Shown: positions 7,238 through 13,459 of the stretch, piece by piece | Position numbering within the stretch: the first letter of the stretch is position 1 | Layout of the letters: each line of letters begins with the position of its first letter | Assembly (NCBI GenBank): GCA_021793335.1 | Contig: JAJYSW010000067.1 | Location: 1-13,958 of the forward strand | DNA from: Actinomycetes bacterium | GTDB lineage: Bacteria; Actinomycetota; Actinomycetes; Mycobacteriales; Micromonosporaceae | Length of the DNA: 13,958 bases | Direction: 5' to 3' | Translations under genes and position numbers: made by a program | Notes under the pieces: model-generated | The model's database searches: none | What the model was told of the DNA's origin: nothing | The model's input: the letters and a program-made list of their open reading frames with translations, nothing else

Positions 7238-8112
7238 GCGAACTGCGCGCCTCTGTGAACGCCCTCGGCATCGAAGACGCCGAGACCGCCATCGGCGTCC
7301 ACGCCCTCCTGGGCTCCGACCCCGGGCTCCTCGCCCACGCCGGTGCGCTGCCGCGCACCCGCCCGGAGGTCTCCACCTGGATCAAATCGACGTTCCTCAA
7401 CGCCGACAACCCTCTGTTCGAACTGAGCGAGCACGCCGTGGCGACCAGACTGGGGGAACGGCCCGACGAGACCATCGACAAGGTCCTGCGCCTGATCACC
7501 GCCCGGCCCCGCGCCGTCGAGGACCTCGCCGACCTGAGCGGCGTCCCCGCCGGCGATCTCGGACCGATCCTCGACCGCCTCGCCGAGGTCGGAGTCCTCC
7601 GCACCGACCCCGACCCCTTCCGGCCGGATCGACCCTTCTGGGCCATGGAGGACCGTCTCGCCCGCTTCCACTACGCGGTCCTGGACGTGCACCTGCCCCG
7701 CTGGCGGCGCGGCCTCATCACCGACAAGCTCTGGCGCATGACCCACGCCCGCTTCGACCGGTACGTCTGCCGTGCCGAATACGCCCGTCTCGCCCGTGCA
7801 TGGGCCCTCGGCGATCCGGCCGCCGCCCAGGCCACCCGCATCGTCGTCCCCGACCCGCGGCACCGGCAGCTGCGGACCCTCGAAGTCGCCGTCTGGAACG
7901 AGGCCGGCGCGCTCATCGCCCTCGGCACCGTCCGCTGGGGCCTTCGCATGCGCCGCCAGCAACTCCAGCGGCTCCGATACGTCCGACGCCTGCTCGGCGA
8001 CCCGCCCGCGCGCCTATACTGCATTGCTCCGCGCGTCGACGCCGCGATCGCGGAGGACCCCGATCCCGACCTGTTCCGGATCGGCCCGGCACATCTGCTC
8101 AAAGGTGACTGA
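7234..8112 (+). CDS. ATPase_2/DUF234-like C-terminal-half protein lacking the P-loop domain
   Basis: A 292-residue soluble protein that I match by pattern to the C-terminal half of the archaeal-type ATPase family (ATPase_2 + DUF234). LGSDPGLLAHAG (26-37) and FLNADNPLFELSEH (54-67) resemble the lid region after the AAA module. A winged helix follows at about 80-125 (ITARPRAVEDLADLSGVP then ILDRLAEVGVLR). FWAMEDRLARFHYAVL (135-150) corresponds to the 'Y-x-I-x-D-x-x-L-R-F-W' segment that opens DUF234. The family's nuclease-like E-x-D...GExKW block appears as LEVAVWNEAGALIALGTVRW (216-235), with its acidic and lysine positions altered. No Walker A or B is present. GTG 7234 has GGAGG 8 bases upstream and overlaps the GNAT stop. 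Function unknown; DNA or protein binding is possible. Family assignment is by eye and moderate. Confidence 0.6.
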   Translation: MSELRASVNALGIEDAETAIGVHALLGSDPGLLAHAGALPRTRPEVSTWIKSTFLNADNPLFELSEHAVATRLGERPDETIDKVLRLITARPRAVEDLADLSGVPAGDLGPILDRLAEVGVLRTDPDPFRPDRPFWAMEDRLARFHYAVLDVHLPRWRRGLITDKLWRMTHARFDRYVCRAEYARLARAWALGDPAAAQATRIVVPDPRHRQLRTLEVAVWNEAGALIALGTVRWGLRMRRQQLQRLRYVRRLLGDPPARLYCIAPRVDAAIAEDPDPDLFRIGPAHLLKGD

Positions 8113-8152
8113 GACCCCATTTCCCGATTGGTGGGCTCCGAAGCCGCCCGGG

Positions 8153-8158
8153 TAGGCT
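8153..8158 (+). promoter_or_regulatory. -10 element TAGGCT upstream of the epimerase gene
   Basis: TAGGCT, identical to the hexamer before dinB, lies in the 86-base gap before the epimerase. A start of transcription near 8165 would give a leader of about 34 bases holding a proper ribosome-binding site, unlike the leaderless genes nearby. TTGGTG at 8128-8133 is a possible -35, but its 19-base spacing is long. Confidence 0.4.
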
Positions 8159-8198
8159 GAAGCTCTCTGTTTCTCGCACGAATGCATGAGGAGTGACG

Positions 8199-9182
8199 AT
8201 GGCGGCAGGCGTGGATGCGGTAGTGGCCGGGGCCGGCGGATTCATCGGCGGACATCTGGTGGCGGACCTCCTCTCCGAGGGCAAGACCGTACGAGCCGTC
8301 GACGTCAAGCCCTTCGACGAGTGGTACCAGGTCCATCCCGAGGTCGAGAACCTCCAACGCGACCTCGGTGAGCTCGACGCCTCGCACGAGGCGCTCGGCG
8401 GCGGCGCCGGCGAGGTGTACAACCTGGCCTGCAACATGGGCGGCATGGGCTTCATCGAGAACAACAAGGCCCTGTGCATGCTCTCGGTCCTGCCCTCCAC
8501 CCACATGCTCATGGCGGCGCGCGAAGCCGGGGCGGACCGTTTCTTCTACTCCTCCTCCGCCTGCGTCTACGCCGGCTATAAGCAGACCGACGCCGACGTC
8601 ACCGCTCTGAAGGAAGAGGACGCCTACCCCGCCGACGCCGAGGACGGCTACGGCTGGGAGAAGCTGTTCTCCGAGCGCATGGCCCGCCACTTCCGCGAGG
8701 ACTTCGGCCTCCAGACCCGCATCGCCCGCTACCACAACATCTACGGCCCTGAAGGCACCTGGGAGGGCGGCCGCGAGAAGGCCCCCGCAGCCACCTGCCG
8801 CAAGATCGCCGTCGCCGCGCTCACCGGCGAGACCGAGGTCGAGATCTGGGGCGACGGCGAGCAGACCCGCTCGTTCACCTATATCGACGACTGCGTCCAC
8901 GGCACCAAGCTGATGACCCGCGGGGACGTCACCGAGCCGCTCAACCTCGGCTCCTCCGAACTGACGACGATCAACGACCTGTACTACCTGGTCGCCGACA
9001 TCGCCGGTATCGAGATCAAGCTCAAGCACATCGACGGGCCCCTGGGCGTGCGCGGCCGCAACTCCGACAACACGCTCATCCAGAAGCACTTCGGCTGGGA
9101 GCCCTCGATCAGCCTCCGCGAAGGCATGGCCAAGACCTACGAGTGGGTCTACGACCAGGTCAAAACCAAGTACAACCTGTGA
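8199..9182 (+). CDS. GDP-mannose 3,5-epimerase-like NDP-sugar epimerase
   Basis: A 327-residue extended short-chain dehydrogenase with very close resemblance to plant GDP-mannose 3,5-epimerase, which makes GDP-L-galactose and GDP-L-gulose. The NAD-binding GAGGFIG is at 11-17. Further diagnostic blocks are NLACNMGGMGFIENN, SSACVY with the catalytic cysteine C122, YGWEK with Y151 and K155, YHNIYGPEGTWEGGREKAPA with the second catalytic lysine K194, WGDGEQTRSFTYIDDC, and GPLGVRGRNSDN. Both C and K needed for the double epimerisation are present, arguing for true 3,5-epimerase chemistry rather than a simple 4-epimerase. ATG 8199 is chosen because AGGAG (8188-8192) lies 6 bases upstream; an in-frame GTG at 8193 is too close. 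The next gene starts at or just after the stop. Exact substrate nucleotide is inferred. Confidence 0.92.
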   Translation: MAAGVDAVVAGAGGFIGGHLVADLLSEGKTVRAVDVKPFDEWYQVHPEVENLQRDLGELDASHEALGGGAGEVYNLACNMGGMGFIENNKALCMLSVLPSTHMLMAAREAGADRFFYSSSACVYAGYKQTDADVTALKEEDAYPADAEDGYGWEKLFSERMARHFREDFGLQTRIARYHNIYGPEGTWEGGREKAPAATCRKIAVAALTGETEVEIWGDGEQTRSFTYIDDCVHGTKLMTRGDVTEPLNLGSSELTTINDLYYLVADIAGIEIKLKHIDGPLGVRGRNSDNTLIQKHFGWEPSISLREGMAKTYEWVYDQVKTKYNL

Positions 9183-9184
9183 CG

Positions 9185-9949
9185 ATGACCGCCCCCGAAC
9201 TACGGAGGGTCGACGTCCTCGGCGTCGGCGTCTCCACGATCAACCAGGATATGGCGCTGTCGGAGGTCACCCGATGGATCGAGGCCGGTGAACGCCACTA
9301 CGTGTGCGTCACCGGCGTCCACGGCGTCATGGAGTCCCAGCGCGACCCCGAGCTCAAGGCCATCCACAACGCCTCGGGGCTCACCACGCCCGACGGCATG
9401 CCGATGGTGTGGGCCGGCCGCAAGGCCGGCGCCGAGTGGATGGACCGCGTCTACGGACCCGACCTCATGCTCAACGTCCTCACCCGCGCCGCCGAACGCG
9501 GCTGGCCGTCCTTCCTGTACGGAGGGAAGGACGGCGTCCCCGAACTGCTCGCCCGGAAACTGACCGAGCGGATCCCCGGCCTCGAAATCGCCGGATCCCA
9601 CTCGCCGCCGTTCCGGCCCCTGACCGAGGCCGAGGACGCCGAGATCGTCGACCGCATCAACGACTCGGGGGCCCAACTGGTCTGGGTCGGCCTGTCCACA
9701 CCGAAGCAGGAGCGGTGGATGGCCGCGCACCGGGATCGGCTGACCGCCCCCGCCCTGTTCGGTGTCGGCGCCGCCTTCGACTTCCATGCGGGGCTCCTCC
9801 CGCAGGCGCCGCCGTGGATGCAGCGCAACGGCCTCGAATGGTGTTACCGGCTCGCCAAGGAGCCGCGACGGCTGTGGCGCCGGTACCTGGTCAACAACCC
9901 CGCGTATCTGCGCGCGATGCGGCGCAATCCGCCGTACCTGCGCGACTAG
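9185..9949 (+). CDS. WecG/TagA/CpsF-family glycosyltransferase (GT26)
   Basis: A 254-residue enzyme of the family that adds N-acetylmannosamine(-uronate) or a related sugar to lipid-linked GlcNAc in wall teichoic acid, enterobacterial common antigen or exopolysaccharide synthesis. Motifs: VTGVHGVMESQRDPEL (42-57), GLTTPDGMPMVWAGR (65-79) with the conserved aspartate D70 that acts as general base in TagA, FLYGGKDGV (110-118), and VWVGLSTPKQERWM (167-179). GVGAAFDFHAGLLPQAPPWM (193-212) and the basic tail LAKEPRRLWRRYLVNNP (223-239) follow; in TagA the tail region is linked to membrane association. Start is ATG 9185, two bases after the epimerase stop, or GTG 9179 overlapping it; neither has a Shine-Dalgarno, so coupling to the epimerase is likely. 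Donor and acceptor are unknown. Confidence 0.92.
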   Translation: MTAPELRRVDVLGVGVSTINQDMALSEVTRWIEAGERHYVCVTGVHGVMESQRDPELKAIHNASGLTTPDGMPMVWAGRKAGAEWMDRVYGPDLMLNVLTRAAERGWPSFLYGGKDGVPELLARKLTERIPGLEIAGSHSPPFRPLTEAEDAEIVDRINDSGAQLVWVGLSTPKQERWMAAHRDRLTAPALFGVGAAFDFHAGLLPQAPPWMQRNGLEWCYRLAKEPRRLWRRYLVNNPAYLRAMRRNPPYLRD

Positions 9950-9956
9950 CAGAGGA

Positions 9957-9962
9957 TACTGT
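9957..9962 (+). promoter_or_regulatory. -10 element TACTGT for the methyltransferase gene (leaderless)
   Basis: TACTGT occupies exactly -12 to -7 if transcription begins at ATG 9969. An overlapping GATACT (9955-9960) is an alternative hexamer. GAGG at 9963-9966 is too close to the ATG to act as a ribosome-binding site. Confidence 0.5.
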
Positions 9963-9968
9963 GAGGTC

Positions 9969-10739
9969 ATGGTCGACATTCCCAAGGAGATCACCGAGAC
10001 CGCGCACCACCACCGGGTCGCCGTCGTGTGGTCGGTGCTGTCGGCTGAGATCGAGCGCTTCGCCGCCGGCACCGGCACGCGCATGACGATCCTCGACGTC
10101 GGCGGCGGTTCCGGGGGGTTCGCCGTCCCGCTGGCCGAACTCGGGCACGAGGTCACCGTCGTCGATCCCTCCGCGAACGCGCTCGCCTCGCTGCGGCAGC
10201 GCGCCGCGGACGTGGGCGTGGAAGACCGGCTCACCGCCGTCCAAGCGGACGCCGATGAACTGCCCGACGTCGTCGAGGACGGCGCGGCCGAGCTGGTGCT
10301 GTGCCACTCGGTGCTGGAGATGATCGAACAGCCCGAGGCCGCCCTCGACGCGCTCGCCGCCGCGTGCGCGCAGGGCGGGGCGGTGAGCGTCCTGGTCCCC
10401 AACCGGATCGCCGCGGTCTTCGGCAAGGCCCTCGGCGGACAGTTCTCGAGCGCGTTGGACCTGCTGGTCGACGTCGACGGCATCATCGAAGGCAAGGACA
10501 CCATCAAACGGCGTTTCGAGACCGCTACGCTGACGGCCATGATCGGCTCCTCGGGCCTGGTCACCGAGCAGGTCCACGGCGTCGGCGTCGTCGGTGACCT
10601 CATTCCCGCGTCCGTCGCCGAGGCCGAGGCCGGAACGGGGGAGGAGCTGCGCGAGTTCGAACTCGCCACGGCCTCGCGTATTCCCTTCCGGGACATGGCC
10701 ACACAGATCCACCTGCTCGCCCGCAAACCCATACGCTGA
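9969..10739 (+). CDS. Class I SAM-dependent methyltransferase (CmoM/SmtA-like)
   Basis: A 256-residue Rossmann-fold methyltransferase. Motif I is ILDVGGGSGGFAVPLAELGH (41-60), the SAM ribose-binding acid is D66 in VTVVDPS, then a motif II-type ADADELPDVV and LCHSVLEMIE (111-120). The whole layout, including LCHSVLE, the KALGGQFSSALD segment and the ending LATASRIPFRDMATQIHLLARKP, parallels E. coli CmoM/SmtA, which methylates carboxymethoxyuridine in tRNA. Whether this actinobacterial protein acts on tRNA is not shown; a sugar or small-molecule substrate is possible given the neighbouring glycosyltransferase. A promoter appears to separate it from that gene, so shared function should not be assumed. 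Confidence 0.85.
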   Translation: MVDIPKEITETAHHHRVAVVWSVLSAEIERFAAGTGTRMTILDVGGGSGGFAVPLAELGHEVTVVDPSANALASLRQRAADVGVEDRLTAVQADADELPDVVEDGAAELVLCHSVLEMIEQPEAALDALAAACAQGGAVSVLVPNRIAAVFGKALGGQFSSALDLLVDVDGIIEGKDTIKRRFETATLTAMIGSSGLVTEQVHGVGVVGDLIPASVAEAEAGTGEELREFELATASRIPFRDMATQIHLLARKPIR

Positions 10740-10816
10740 GACGCACGCGGCGCTGCGGCCCGGTGCGGGCGTCGGGAGCGTCCCCCACTGCACGGCGGAG
10801 CGCCCGCCCGACCCGC

Positions 10817-10822
10817 TAGCCT
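10817..10822 (+). promoter_or_regulatory. -10 element TAGCCT for the phosphodiesterase gene (leaderless)
   Basis: TAGCCT ends 6 bases before ATG 10829, placing it at -12 to -7 for a transcript starting at the A of the ATG. There is no Shine-Dalgarno. The 89-base gap also contains GGGA-gcg-TCCC (10774-10784) and a GCGGGCG/CGCCCGC pair (10765-10771, 10801-10807), which could form hairpins ending the upstream transcript. Confidence 0.5.
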
Positions 10823-10828
10823 CAGTCC

Positions 10829-11995
10829 ATGCGTTCGCGACCGCACCTTGAGCCGCTCCCGCCCGCCTACGGCGAGGGCACCCTCGCCGATGTCATGCCC
10901 ACCGCGCTCGCGGCCCTCGGCGTGCCGGACGGTGCGAACGGCGTGCGGCTGCGAGACGGCGAGCTCGACGGCGTCCGGCACGTCGTGGTGCTCCTGCTCG
11001 ACGGTTTCGGCTACCACCTGCTGCATCAGGCCGGGCAGGCCAGCGCCACGATCGAGGCCGTCCGCAACGGCGACATCGGCACGCTGACGCCGATCACCGC
11101 GACCGTGCCGTCCTCGACGCCGATCAGTCTCGCCTCGCTGGCCTGCGGGCTCCCGCCGGGCCGCCACGGCATCGTCGGTTTCACCGTCCAGGTCCCCGAT
11201 ACCGGCGACCTCGTCACCCACATCCGCTGGGACGGCGACCCCGAACCCGAGACCTGGCAGCCCGAGCCGACCTGTTTCGAGCGGGCCTCGGCCGCGGGAG
11301 TGGCCTGCACGGTCGTGTCACACGCCTCGTTCCGCGACACCGGCTTGACCAGGGCCATCTACCGCGGCGCGGACTGGATGCCCGCCACCACGCCCGCCGA
11401 GGTCGCCGCCGAGAGCGTCAGCGCGCTCTCGCGCGGGGAGCGCAGCCTGGTCTACGCCTATCTGCCGCACGTCGACACCGCCGGGCACTTCCACGGCATC
11501 GGATCGGTCGAATGGCTCGACGCGGTCGCCGCCGTGGCCGTGGCCGTCGACGATCTGCTGACCGCCCTGCCGAGGGACGCGGCGCTGCTCGTGACCGCCG
11601 ATCACGGCATGGTGAACCTGACCGACCGGCTCCACGTCGGCGACCGTCCCGAGCTGCTGGAGGGCGTGAAGGCCGTCGCCGGGGACGGGCGCATGCGTTA
11701 CCTGTACACCGAGGCGGGCGCGGACGAGGACGTCACCGCGGCCTGGAGCGCCGCCGTCGCCGGGCGCGCCGAGATCCTCGGCCGTGAGGAGGCGATCGAC
11801 CGGGGGTGGTTCGGCCCCCAGGTCACGGCCGAGAACCGCGCCCGCATCGGAGATCTGGTGCTGGCCTGCCGGGACACGTTCGCGATCGTCGGCGTCGAAG
11901 GCGAACCGCCGCATGTGGCCCGTCTCATCGGACAGCACGGCGGGCTCACCGCCGCCGAGATGGCGGTGCCGCTGTGGACTTACCGGAACGGCTGA
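10829..11995 (+). CDS. Alkaline phosphatase superfamily phosphodiesterase/nucleotide pyrophosphatase
   Basis: A 388-residue two-metal hydrolase of the type I phosphodiesterase / nucleotide pyrophosphatase group (PF01663 type), expected to cleave phosphodiester or pyrophosphate bonds. Metal and nucleophile blocks are in order: LLLDGFG with D58, the nucleophile loop TATVPSSTPISLASLACGLP (90-109) followed by GRHGIVGF (111-118), HVDTAGHFHG with D216 and H220, TADHGM with D258 and H259, and QHGG with H370. All six expected ligand positions are thus filled. There is no signal peptide or membrane helix, so it is probably cytoplasmic, unlike many secreted relatives. This gene commonly neighbours dinB in actinobacteria as far as I recall; its natural substrate is unknown. 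Confidence 0.9.
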   Translation: MRSRPHLEPLPPAYGEGTLADVMPTALAALGVPDGANGVRLRDGELDGVRHVVVLLLDGFGYHLLHQAGQASATIEAVRNGDIGTLTPITATVPSSTPISLASLACGLPPGRHGIVGFTVQVPDTGDLVTHIRWDGDPEPETWQPEPTCFERASAAGVACTVVSHASFRDTGLTRAIYRGADWMPATTPAEVAAESVSALSRGERSLVYAYLPHVDTAGHFHGIGSVEWLDAVAAVAVAVDDLLTALPRDAALLVTADHGMVNLTDRLHVGDRPELLEGVKAVAGDGRMRYLYTEAGADEDVTAAWSAAVAGRAEILGREEAIDRGWFGPQVTAENRARIGDLVLACRDTFAIVGVEGEPPHVARLIGQHGGLTAAEMAVPLWTYRNG

Positions 11996-12030
11996 ACGCC
12001 GCGCGGACCGGGAATGTCGTGGCTTCTGGT

Positions 12031-12036
12031 TAGGCT
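12031..12036 (+). promoter_or_regulatory. -10 element TAGGCT for dinB (leaderless)
   Basis: TAGGCT sits 6 bases before GTG 12043, the canonical -12 to -7 position for a transcript starting at the GTG. No Shine-Dalgarno and no GAAC-N4-GTTC LexA box are visible in the 47 bases between the phosphodiesterase stop and this start. Confidence 0.5.
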
Positions 12037-12042
12037 TCGGGA

Positions 12043-13254
12043 GTGGCAAGCGATCACGGCGATGTCATCGGGCCCGATCTGCCCGACGACGACCTCCATA
12101 TCCTTCATGTCGACATGGACGCCTTCTTCGCGTCCGTCGAGATCGCCCGCGATCCCGCGTTGCGCGGCAAACCCGTGATCATCGCGGGGCTCGGCCCCCG
12201 CGGCGTCGTCGCCGCGGCCTCCTACGAGGCCCGCGCGTACGGGGTCCACTCGGCCCTGCCCACCGCCGTGGCGCGGCGGCGCTGCCCCCACGGCGTCTTC
12301 ATGAAGCCCACCACCTCCTATGGCGAGGTCTCCGGCGAGGTCATGGCGATCTTCCGCGAGTACACTCCGCACGTCCAGCCCGTCTCGGTCGACGAGGCGT
12401 TCCTCGATGTGGCCGGGGCCCGCCGACTCGTCGGCACGCCCACCCGGATCGCCCGCGACATCCGCCGCCGTGTCGCCGCCGAGCACGGCATCACCTGCAC
12501 GGTCGGCGTCGCCTCCACGAAATTCCTCGCCAAGCTCGCCTCCGAGGCGTCCAAGCCGGACGGCCTCGGCGTCGTCCCGCGCGAGACCGAACTCCGGTTC
12601 CTCCATCCCCGTCCCATCCGCGATGTGTGGGGGATCGGAGAGAAGACCGCGCAGAAGCTCGAACGCCTCGGCCTGCGCACCGTCGGGGATCTCGCCCGGA
12701 TGTCGGTCGACCGTCTCGCCGCGTCCGTCGGCACCGCTTCGGCCGAACACCTGCACGCCCTTGCCCGCAATATCGATCCGCGGCCGGTCCGCACCGAACG
12801 CGTCGAGAAGTCCATCAGCGGCGAGACCACTTTCGGCCGTGACGCCCCCGACGCCGCGGCCTGGGGGCCCACCCTGCTGGAACTCTCGCGGAAGGTCGCC
12901 TCCCGCGCTCGCGCCGCCGGCCGGGCCGGGCGAGGCGTGACGGTCAAGATCCGTTTCGGCGATTTCCGCACCATCACCCGATCCCGGATGCTCCCGGCCC
13001 CCACCGACGTCGGCCACGAGATCCACGCCGCCGCCAGGGAGCTGGCCGAGGCCGCCGCCACCGCCCCGGTCAGGCTCATCGGCGTGCGTCTCGATCACCT
13101 GGTCGAGGCCGCCGCCGTCGGCCGCCAGGTCGCCCTCGGCGAGCCCGAGCACGGTTGGCGCGACATCGAGACCGTCATCGACGCGGCCGCCGCCAAATAC
13201 GGCCGAGGGGCGGTCGGATCGGCCGGTCGGCTGCGCCGCTCGGATCGTGAATAG
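12043..13254 (+). CDS. dinB: DNA polymerase IV (Y-family, DinB)
   Basis: A 403-residue translesion polymerase that copies damaged templates and is error-prone. Palm motifs HVDMDAFFASVE carry metal ligand D24 and the steric gate F29; SVDEAFLD (115-122) holds the catalytic D117-E118. SYEARAYGV (60-68), GVASTKFLAKLASEASKPDG (155-174) and the helix-hairpin-helix thumb VWGIGEKTAQKLERLG (195-210) follow, then the little-finger domain (KSISGETTFGRD onward). The C-terminus lacks a standard QLxLF clamp-binding motif; RQVALGE (361-367) occupies the expected place but is degenerate. GTG 12043 is chosen from the -10 spacing and because family similarity begins soon after. The 19-residue lead before HILHVDMD is slightly longer than in E. 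coli. Confidence 0.95.
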   Translation: MASDHGDVIGPDLPDDDLHILHVDMDAFFASVEIARDPALRGKPVIIAGLGPRGVVAAASYEARAYGVHSALPTAVARRRCPHGVFMKPTTSYGEVSGEVMAIFREYTPHVQPVSVDEAFLDVAGARRLVGTPTRIARDIRRRVAAEHGITCTVGVASTKFLAKLASEASKPDGLGVVPRETELRFLHPRPIRDVWGIGEKTAQKLERLGLRTVGDLARMSVDRLAASVGTASAEHLHALARNIDPRPVRTERVEKSISGETTFGRDAPDAAAWGPTLLELSRKVASRARAAGRAGRGVTVKIRFGDFRTITRSRMLPAPTDVGHEIHAAARELAEAAATAPVRLIGVRLDHLVEAAAVGRQVALGEPEHGWRDIETVIDAAAAKYGRGAVGSAGRLRRSDRE

Positions 13255-13256
13255 AC

Positions 13257-13270
13257 ACCCGCCGCGGGGT
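13257..13270 (+). terminator. Possible terminator hairpin after dinB
   Basis: Just after the dinB stop, ACCC (13257-13260) can pair with GGGT (13267-13270) around a GC loop; flanking AG/CT could extend it beyond a C-C mismatch. No T-run follows. Weak support on its own, but the position is right for ending dinB transcription before the DUF3040 promoter. Confidence 0.25.
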
Positions 13271-13283
13271 CTCGCACACTTGT

Positions 13284-13295
13284 GAACCGCGGTTA
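13284..13295. promoter_or_regulatory. GAAC-CGCG-GTTA near-palindrome (LexA-box-like)
   Basis: The 12 bases match 7 of the 8 fixed positions of the actinobacterial/Gram-positive SOS box GAAC-N4-GTTC and contain the perfect palindrome AACCGCGGTT (13285-13294). It lies after dinB and about 100 bases before the likely DUF3040 promoter, so its target, if any, is unclear. Confidence 0.25.
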
Positions 13296-13327
13296 GCCGA
13301 GAGTCCGCGAGGGTATCCCGTCCCAGT

Positions 13328-13360
13328 AAGGAGGGAACGGACAGATTCAAGGAGGAACCG
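13328..13360 (+). repeat. Two AAGGAGG(G)AAC direct repeats 21 bp apart
   Basis: AAGGAGGGAAC begins at 13328 and AAGGAGGAAC at 13349. The start-to-start distance is 21 bases, two turns of the helix. Neither copy is followed by a start codon at ribosome-binding distance, so they are not obviously Shine-Dalgarno sites; they lie just upstream of the -35 candidate of the DUF3040 gene. Confidence 0.4.
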
Positions 13361-13362
13361 CC

Positions 13363-13391
13363 TTCCGACTTGAGCGAAAGCCTCGTAGACT
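13363..13391 (+). promoter_or_regulatory. Promoter of the DUF3040 gene
   Basis: TAGACT at 13386-13391 is a good TANNNT -10. TTCCGA at 13363-13368 is a weak -35 at exactly 17 bases spacing. Transcription would begin near 13398 and give a leader of roughly 60 bases ending in a strong ribosome-binding site. Confidence 0.45.
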
Positions 13392-13447
13392 TGAAGCACA
13401 AGCACCCAGGTCCGCCGCTTCGCCGACGGGCCGGCCGAGACTAGTGC

Positions 13448-13455
13448 AGGAGGAG
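13448..13455 (+). promoter_or_regulatory. Shine-Dalgarno AGGAGGAG of the DUF3040 gene
   Basis: AGGAGGAG ends 4 bases before GTG 13460, with the AGGAGG core 6 bases away. It fixes the start at the family's usual MPLS beginning. Confidence 0.85.
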
Positions 13456-13459
13456 TGTC

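Noticed and set aside
8193..8201. GTG 8193 as start of the epimerase
   Set aside because: It directly abuts the AGGAG at 8188-8192; ATG 8199 has proper 6-base spacing.
8193..10739. Horizontal transfer or a genomic island around the epimerase-glycosyltransferase genes
   Set aside because: Base composition and codon style match the neighbours, and there is no tRNA, integrase, transposase or repeat at the edges.
9200..11221. Open frame of about 673 codons on the - strand
   Set aside because: Low-complexity translation lying opposite the glycosyltransferase, methyltransferase and phosphodiesterase genes; no ribosome-binding site or domain.
11996..12042. SOS (LexA) operator in front of dinB
   Set aside because: No GAAC-N4-GTTC match; only the direct GAAC repeats near the phosphodiesterase stop, which are in the wrong orientation.
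13370..13443. Tiny frame starting TTG 13370 after an AAGGAGG sequence
   Set aside because: The gap to the ribosome-binding-like sequence is about 14 bases, the start is TTG, the 24-residue product has no recognisable pattern, and it overlaps the likely promoter.
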